DNA from: Channa striata
Lineage: Eukaryota > Chordata > Actinopteri > Anabantiformes > Channidae
Length of the DNA stretch: 64,000 nucleotides
Assembly (NCBI GenBank): GCA_033026295.1
Contig: CM065181.1
Span: 9,457,001-9,521,000, forward strand
Reading direction: 5' to 3'
Shown here one piece after another: positions 58,139 to 64,000 of the stretch; positions within the stretch are counted from its first letter, which is position 1; each line of letters begins with the position of its first letter. Below the pieces are notes generated by a model. The model saw only the letters and a list, made by a program, of their open reading frames with translations. It was not told where the DNA came from and searched no databases. The position numbers and the translations under genes are program-made.

Positions 58139-58764
58139 CAGAGGCATTTGACAAGTGGAGCTGTGTGTGAGAGGGAGGTGTAGGGGCACAAGCATTGTTG
58201 TAGAGGGGGAGAAGGGAATATCATGCTGAAGATAGACAACTTTTCCAAAATATCTCAGACCCAGTCCCTCAAATCTGTCCCATACCAAGTTTGATGTTAC
58301 ACAGCCAGGAAATGCTTAACAGAAGAAATTAGCTACCAAAAATTAGGTAAGTGAGAGTAGCATCTGTGAAAGACAAGGGTGAAAAAATAAGGACTTTTTT
58401 TGAAGCCTTTCAAAAAAAAAAAAAAGTAGGCCCTTTTAAAAACAGTATTTTAACTACTAAATGCAAAATTAAACAAGTGATTTGATCTTTTTCCACAAAA
58501 ATCCAAGCAAAAGTTCAAATACATGTAAGCCACACCACCAAAAATAGAAAGCAGAAAGAACCATCTTTTGAGCATTTCAATTAAGTGAAACAGTTTATAT
58601 AAACAGTGGCGAAACTAAATATTTTTGATCAATTTTTCTCAACTAAGAGCACATGATTTAAGTTTTTAATTCATGTCTGGGCAAGCATGGGGAGGCATTA
58701 AACGGGGAGGGGCGCTAATTTCTAACAAATAAAAGAATGCCTCTACTTCAAATACATGTCTAAA

Positions 58765-58771
58765 GAGGTAG
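58765..58771 (-). promoter_or_regulatory. igf2bp3: let-7 7-mer site in igf2bp3 3' UTR
   Basis: The mRNA strand reads CTACCTC, complementary to let-7 bases 2-8. The following base is T, so it is a 7-mer. Confidence 0.55.
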
Positions 58772-58997
58772 ATCAAAACAAACTGCGAAAGAGGTGGAAA
58801 GGGTGGGAAGGCAGGAAGTCGTGGGGAATCGGGAGGTGTCTGTAAGTATCACTTGTGCCCCTCAGTTAAGCGCGATGTTAGGATGGCACGCATGTAGAAA
58901 GAAGTGTTCAGGGGGGACTGAGGTATCAGTGCGCGCTGGCGCTCAGTGGGGGCAGGGTGGGGTGCCTAGTGCCACAACAACCCCCCACCCCCTCAGC

Positions 58998-59005
58998 TGA
59001 GGTAG
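58998..59005 (-). promoter_or_regulatory. igf2bp3: let-7 8-mer site in igf2bp3 3' UTR
   Basis: The mRNA strand reads CTACCTCA, a full let-7 8-mer seed match. Confidence 0.65.
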
Positions 59006-60010
59006 ATGGTGTTCTGTGGAAGCATGGATACACTCAAGCACTTTTACCACAATCAACATATTTACATTCGGCATGAAGAGAAATGAAATAAACTGTATAT
59101 TTAAGTTTTAGATTCCTTTCCTCTATACTTGTCAAGATTCATTTAGTATTTCGTGTGCCTTTTCTGGCTTGTTTTTCCCTGTACTAACAAATTGAAACAT
59201 CAAGATACATGTGGGTTACAGAAAATGTCATTAGTTTCAGTCGCTTTTCTATCGAGAGGAAAAAAAAAAAAGTCAGCTATCAGTGTGACTCCCCCTACCC
59301 TCACCACGCACTTAACAATGACTTGATGGACCTGATACAAGGGCCACTCCGAACTGACAAAGCTTGCTCTATGAAAATAAACCTAGTCGGGCTAAGACCT
59401 CGCAAAGACACTGTCGATGAGGTGGCAGATGGCCTAGAGAAATCAAAAGCTCTGCAGACTGAAGGGAAGCTACAGGGAGAACCAGTACAGTCCGCCCTGT
59501 AGAACCCTGACCACAGCCCTCATAAGAAGGCAAAAGGAAATTTTGACAAATTAAAGTACCATTACCAATAACAATGTCAATCCCAAAACTAAATGGCATT
59601 GCTGCAATTATATATGGTTGGCAATATTTGCATGTCTTTGTCGTTTTGTACTTTTTTTTCCAGAAGATGGTGGACCCTCAGGGGAAAAACTGAGGTGATT
59701 TTCTTAACACTCCTGTCAGCCGCCAGCTGAGGGGGCACACCAACTCTTGCTCTGGGGCTGCTATGTACAAATAGACTTATGTACAGGGTCATCTTAGTTA
59801 ACAAACATGTACAATGCCACCTAAAGCACCAGAGTTGAAGGCAAGGTCAGTTGGCAGCTGACCAAATTTTAAATTTTCTTAAAAAAATAAAAATGTTCAA
59901 AGACTATCAGCTTTATAAAGTATACAAAATACCACAAAAGCAAAATAAAAAAGAAAGGAACATTTTTCATATATAATCATTTTTCTTTTCTCTTCTGAGG
60001 TACTAGATCC

Positions 60011-60018
60011 TGAGGTAG
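60011..60018 (-). promoter_or_regulatory. igf2bp3: let-7 8-mer site in igf2bp3 3' UTR
   Basis: The mRNA strand reads CTACCTCA, and the pairing to let-7 extends to nine bases (the plus strand reads TGAGGTAGT). Confidence 0.65.
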
Positions 60019-60862
60019 TTAAGTAAAATGCATATTAAATTGTTTTTTTTTTGGGCAGCAGCATTTCGGCACCATTTCCCAAAGTGTCAGTCATGGTGCT
60101 GCCCTCACCTCTAAATATATATATTTATATATTCATCTATGTATATAGGTCTATCTATAAAATGCATCCGAATTTATAAAATGCCACTATCATTACAAGG
60201 GCAGGACGCCCAATATAATCCACCCTTTCAGGGGTCCTGTCCTAAAACAAGAATCTTTCCCCTAAACATGGCCCACCCAATCTGAGCCAACCCTCCCCCC
60301 AAATAAATCTGTCTGTTGGTCCAACCAGGACCATGATAGCAATGCCTTGTCCTTTCCACAGAAAACTTGAGAAATATTCAATTAATTAAATGCTACAAAA
60401 TAAAGTGTCAACTAAATCTGAAGTCAACCAAAAATATCTTGTCAAGTTTGAAGTACCACACCTAGGAGGTGATAGGAGGGGGATCCTTATTTCGTTTCTA
60501 GAGTAAAGATTTAAAAAGGGGAAAAAAGTAACACACCCGTGGGGGGAGGGGGAGAGCGGTCGGGGTGTGTTCGTGTGAGGGCAGGTGACGAAGTTGGGAG
60601 CCCTCAGAAGTACATTCTCACAGAGATGTAGAGGTGAGGTGGGTGGAGGTTTAGAGGCATACGTTCTCTTTTAGCCACACTTGAAAGTTCATCAAGTAAG
60701 ACAAAGAGGGGGTAGATGTTTGGTTGGGTTCTGATAACACTTGACCCCTGAGATGAGCATTTCGACCCCTCGTCTTTGTCTCCCCCTGGACTCCACTCCA
60801 TCTGTCCATCTGTCAAGTCTTCTGGCAGATACAGTCACCATTCCTCCAGCTCTACTGGATCT

Positions 60863-60964
60863 TCATTTCCTGCGGGGAAGTGGAGGTTGGGGCCCAGATG
60901 TGGGCTTTGTCTGCTGCTGCCTCCTTACCTGGGCCAGGATCTCCTGAATCTTCCTCTGGGCCAA
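60863..60964 (-). CDS. igf2bp3: igf2bp3 terminal coding exon
   Basis: It encodes LAQRKIQEILAQVRRQQQTK and PTSGPQPPLPRRK, then TGA (60,863-60,865). It matches the human end (RKIQEILTQVK, ending SRRK). Confidence 0.93.
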   Translation of the reverse strand: MAQRKIQEILAQVRRQQQTKPTSGPQPPLPRRK

Positions 60965-63510
60965 CTGGATGACATCAAGCAACTATTAAGATGCACTCAC
61001 AACACAACTAAAATCTACAAGTCATACAGGACTCCATGTCACCCCAACATTATGACTGTTCTTAACAAGTGGTGTTGATACTATAAGCAAAACTTTGTAG
61101 GATTCAACTGTGAATTTTGGATATTGCTTAGTTTAGCTGTTTGCAAAAATTACAAATAGGAGGAGACTGTGAAACGACAAAACTGTGCTTTTTTTAAGTG
61201 CAACAGTAACGTAGTGCAAAGACCTTATAAAGAAAATGTATATGCACCTCAGGAGTGCAAACCCTGGATCTGAGTTTTTAGAGGCACATCTGAGTTTTAT
61301 AAGGACCCACCTGGCACGCAAAGAAGTGTCCACTGATCTTGACTATAACCTGGTCATTCTCATCAGGTGTCTGGTCCCTGGGAACCACCACTTCTGCACA
61401 CGTTAGGTTCTGGAGCTCATTCACCTGCAGTGACAGACACACATCTTAAAAGGGAAAGAACTAAATAATATTTAAAAAGACACATTTTGGTAATACCAGG
61501 ACTCCTTTAAAACACTGATTTATTAAATCACTACAGTCTCACCACTTACCGTTTTCCCACCCTTTCCAATGACTCGTCCAGCAGCAAAGGAGGGAACCTT
61601 TATGTGAGCTTCCAGCTTAACTTCTTCCTTAGGTCCAAAAAAATTCTCTTCTTTCAACTTACCAAAGATGCGACACTGAGCCTGCAGAAAAACAGGTTCG
61701 AGTACAGGTCACTCACGGTCCTCTTAGCAAATGAAACATTTGTACTGACTCCTAGCAAATAGATTTGTACTGTACTGTACATTTAAAATTTCATTAATGT
61801 TAGTTATTCTTGACACCTACTGCAGAAACCATCAAATTAACCTACTGCGCCATTGTTTCATTTCTACAAAATGGGTTTTATCCCTTCATGTCTAAAGGCA
61901 CAATACCTTGAACTGAGCCTCTGGTGGTCCAACAATGATGACCATCCTCTGTTTGGCATCCATTCCTTCTGCAGGGGCTATCTAAGAATCAGAAATCCGG
62001 CAAATAAACACAAAAAACCCACACATGACCTTCAGTTAGTTTCAACAGGGAAGACAGATTGACGTGTCACCACTGAGATTTAGAACTTTGCCACCTGTCC
62101 ATCACTCACCTTGATTGAGGCTCCGGCAAAGTGCGAGAGCTGTTTGATGTGTTGACCCTGTTTTCCGATGATGGCTCCCACCGCAAGCGCAGGGATGAAC
62201 AGGTGAACCGTCTCAGACTCTGGGTGTCCCTGCTGGATATAAATACTTTTTGACCATGGGTGAATCACAGACAATAACTGCTGATCGCTTGCTCAAATCC
62301 AGCCACCAATGCGCAGAGATTGTGGATCTAGCAAAAGCTGTACAAGTTCTTCAAGCTAGTCTGGAACTCATGCTCTCCGCTGGACTAGCTTGTCCAAAAC
62401 AGACTATACTGCACAAATGTAGATACTACGGTCATATCCATTTAAACTTTAAAGGTCTTGGGTTCACCAAAGTGCACACACACTTTTAGGTTTGTTGTGC
62501 CAAGCTCTCACCAGTGCTATGTGCACATTTAAACACTATGGGGCAAAATAGACATTTTATCCCATCACATTCAAAGTCCACATCTGCAATATTTTTGCAC
62601 TCACTGCAATCACCTAGCACAGATACCTTTCCACAAACTCCTCCTCAATTGTGTTGGCAGGGCGTGTGATTGACCTGAGCTCTGCACGGGGAGGTGGCAG
62701 CATCGTCAAAGAGGGAACAACAAGTGCACTGTTGATTTTGGATGGAGCCCAATATTCCAGTCAGTATGTCAGCTGAGGGCACGCTAACAAGTTACTTTGG
62801 CAGCCACCAAATCAGTGCTGACAATGATTTACTCACCATTTGAAAACAGTGACCTTCCTAAACAACTGCAAGCACTTCATATTGGACTGAAATAATGCTA
62901 TAAAATTGTGATAAAGCAGATGTAAATACTACTAGACAAGCTGCTGTTGCTGTTCGGGAGTGTTGTCTAATCACTGACAACGTTAACTGCACACAGACCT
63001 AAAAAGGTCAAAGACCAAAGAGCAGTTGAAGAAAAAACGAAGACGTATCAAACCCTGCAGCGAGCAGCCACAAGCCGTGCAAAGCACTTTGGGACGGGCA
63101 ACTTACAGCAAGGGGCTGGCTGCTTGCCAACAGCATAGAAGCCCAAAATGGCCCCTCACCCCCATAAGGACTGCACTAAAGGAAAAAAGAAACATTAAAC
63201 TGAGTGGCTAGAGACTATCTGCTGATGTTTTAGTAAACTTCAGTTTTCACTAACCTGACTCAACGGATGAGGCAGAGTGACTTTAGAGTTAAAATACAAA
63301 GCCAGTCCTGGGTTTGTAACAACTGTGCGTTTCGGGAGAGCCACCATTACAGTTTGCAACATGGAAACTGTCACTTACGCCAAATGATGAGCATCCACTG
63401 TGGGCTCCAGGAGGGGGGACACTGGACATAGAGGGACCCATGCCAGGTGCTCCGCTAGGGAACAAACCTAGAGCGTTGAGATTCAAGCCTGGAATCAGGT
63501 TGGACTGGAG
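60863..63510 (-). CDS. igf2bp3: igf2bp3 (IMP3), last six coding exons (5' partial)
   Basis: Oncofetal RNA-binding protein that binds and stabilises target mRNAs in cytoplasmic granules. Six minus-strand exons, all phase 0: 63510-63379, 62232-62110, 61981-61907, 61681-61550, 61424-61311, 60964-60863 (225 aa). They cover the linker (NLIPGLNLNALGLFP), KH3 with its GxxG loop (IGKQGQHIK), KH4 with its loop (IGKGGKT) and the basic C-terminus. The NLIPGLNLN linker and ETVHLFIPA identify IGF2BP3 over IGF2BP1 or IGF2BP2. The adjacent gpnmb agrees with human 7p15. The RRM domains and KH1-KH2 lie beyond 64,000. Confidence 0.93.
60965..61310 (-). other. igf2bp3: igf2bp3 last intron
   Basis: 346 bases, non-coding, nothing recognised. 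Confidence 0.85.
61311..61424 (-). CDS. igf2bp3: igf2bp3 exon, KH4
   Basis: It encodes VNELQNLTCAEVVVPRDQTP and DENDQVIVKISGHFFACQ, the KH4 core. Thirty-eight codons, phase 0. Confidence 0.95.
61550..61681 (-). CDS. igf2bp3: igf2bp3 exon, KH3-KH4
   Basis: It encodes AQCRIFGKLKEENFFGPKEE and VKLEAHIKVPSFAAGRVIGK, ending GGKT. AQCRIFG replaces the human AQGRIYG. Confidence 0.94.
61907..61981 (-). CDS. igf2bp3: igf2bp3 exon, KH3 second half
   Basis: It encodes IAPAEGMDAKQRMVIIVGPP and EAQFK. Twenty-five codons, phase 0, matching human PDAKVRMVIITGPPEAQFK. Confidence 0.94.
62110..62232 (-). CDS. igf2bp3: igf2bp3 exon, KH3 first half
   Basis: It encodes ESETVHLFIPALAVGAIIGK and QGQHIKQLSHFAGASIK. 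The acceptor is tandem (CAGCAG), so the exon starts at 62,232 or 62,229. Donor GTGAGT. Confidence 0.94.
62233..63378 (-). other. igf2bp3: igf2bp3 intron before KH3
   Basis: 1,146 bases, non-coding, nothing recognised beyond the tandem acceptor at its 3' end. Confidence 0.8.
63379..63510 (-). CDS. igf2bp3: igf2bp3 exon, KH2-KH3 linker
   Basis: It encodes LQSNLIPGLNLNALGLFPSG followed by a Gly/Pro/Ser-rich run ending GCSSFG. Forty-four codons, donor GTAAGT. A second AG six bases into the exon is a possible alternative acceptor. Confidence 0.9.
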
Positions 63511-64000
63511 CTGGAGAGAAATGAGAAACCGTAGTTTGAATATGTTTATGCTATACACAATAATTGTAAATCAGTGTATTCGTGCAGCAGGTGAGTAATC
63601 TGACTTTCCTATTTCAAACTTCTTTTGAATGCATGTTTGACAGACTTTAATTACAGTGACAAGATCCTGCTTCCCCACCTTTTTTGCTGACTGACACAAG
63701 AGCTCCTTATTATGGCACAGAATTAGAAACAAAATCTGGATAAAAGCATCCCAGTTACACTTCTACAAGCCACTTTTTTAGTTTCAGTTGAAGTCTGAGT
63801 CCACTCAGCCTTGTTTCAGACACTGTGTTCTCTGGGAGAAACCTACTTGTTGAAATCAGATTCCCTAATGCCCTAAACTGAACAGTAAACAGGTTCCTCA
63901 CGCACATGAGTGTTAAATAAAGCCAAATGTAAATGGATTACATAGGCATGTAAACAATTTAAATTTTTAAATAGTGAACTGATTTATAAAAGTCCTGCTA
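63511..64000 (-). other. igf2bp3: igf2bp3 intron at the window edge
   Basis: Non-coding sequence upstream (minus strand) of the linker exon; no further exon before the window ends. Confidence 0.75.

Larger units (their letters stand above)
58115..60862 (-). other. igf2bp3: igf2bp3 3' UTR
   Basis: Minus-strand sequence after the TGA stop, about 2.7 kb to the AATAAA at 58,133-58,138. It holds three let-7 seed matches and many A/T-rich runs. The extent is inferred from the signal. Confidence 0.6.

Overview
This is vertebrate nuclear DNA, almost certainly from a ray-finned (teleost) fish. It is AT-rich, with short exons in long introns, consensus GT-AG splice sites, many dinucleotide microsatellites, a decayed Tc1/mariner copy of a type common in fish, and other fish-type dispersed repeats. 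There are no bacterial operons, CRISPR arrays, tRNA or rRNA genes. Gene identities rest on reading translated exons against remembered human family sequences; no search was run.

Layout: (1) about 1-31.8 kb, plus strand: kcnh8, an ELK-type voltage-gated potassium channel. Fourteen coding exons (1208-30517) run from the PAS domain to the stop; only the first coding exon lies upstream of the window. (2) 31.8-42 kb: intergenic DNA with an old 2.7-kb DNA transposon carrying long inverted repeats (about 36,640-39,366). (3) 42,240-46,190, minus strand: galnt15, a Golgi polypeptide GalNAc-transferase, complete in ten exons (predicted 634 aa). (4) 46.2-51.2 kb: intergenic DNA ending in the gpnmb promoter region. 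(5) 51,192-56,977, plus strand: gpnmb, a type I lysosomal/melanosomal glycoprotein, complete in twelve exons (predicted 622 aa). (6) 57.4-64 kb, minus strand: the 3' part of igf2bp3, an RNA-binding protein. It shows the last six coding exons (KH3-KH4) and a 2.7-kb 3' UTR with three let-7 seed matches. gpnmb and igf2bp3 converge tail to tail.

Every exon junction of the four genes was checked for phase and all join in frame. In human, KCNH8 and GALNT15 lie on 3p and GPNMB and IGF2BP3 on 7p, so this locus joins two human neighbourhoods. The four genes share no pathway; the clustering is positional.

I did not find a previously undescribed system. The points most worth checking are a GC-AG intron and an altered WGGE motif in galnt15, the let-7 sites in igf2bp3, MITF/TFE-type E-boxes at gpnmb, a shifted sorting signal and missing RGD in Gpnmb, a NAGNAG acceptor in igf2bp3, an unassigned long-TIR transposon with two divergent open frames, and a possible alternative 3' exon for kcnh8.
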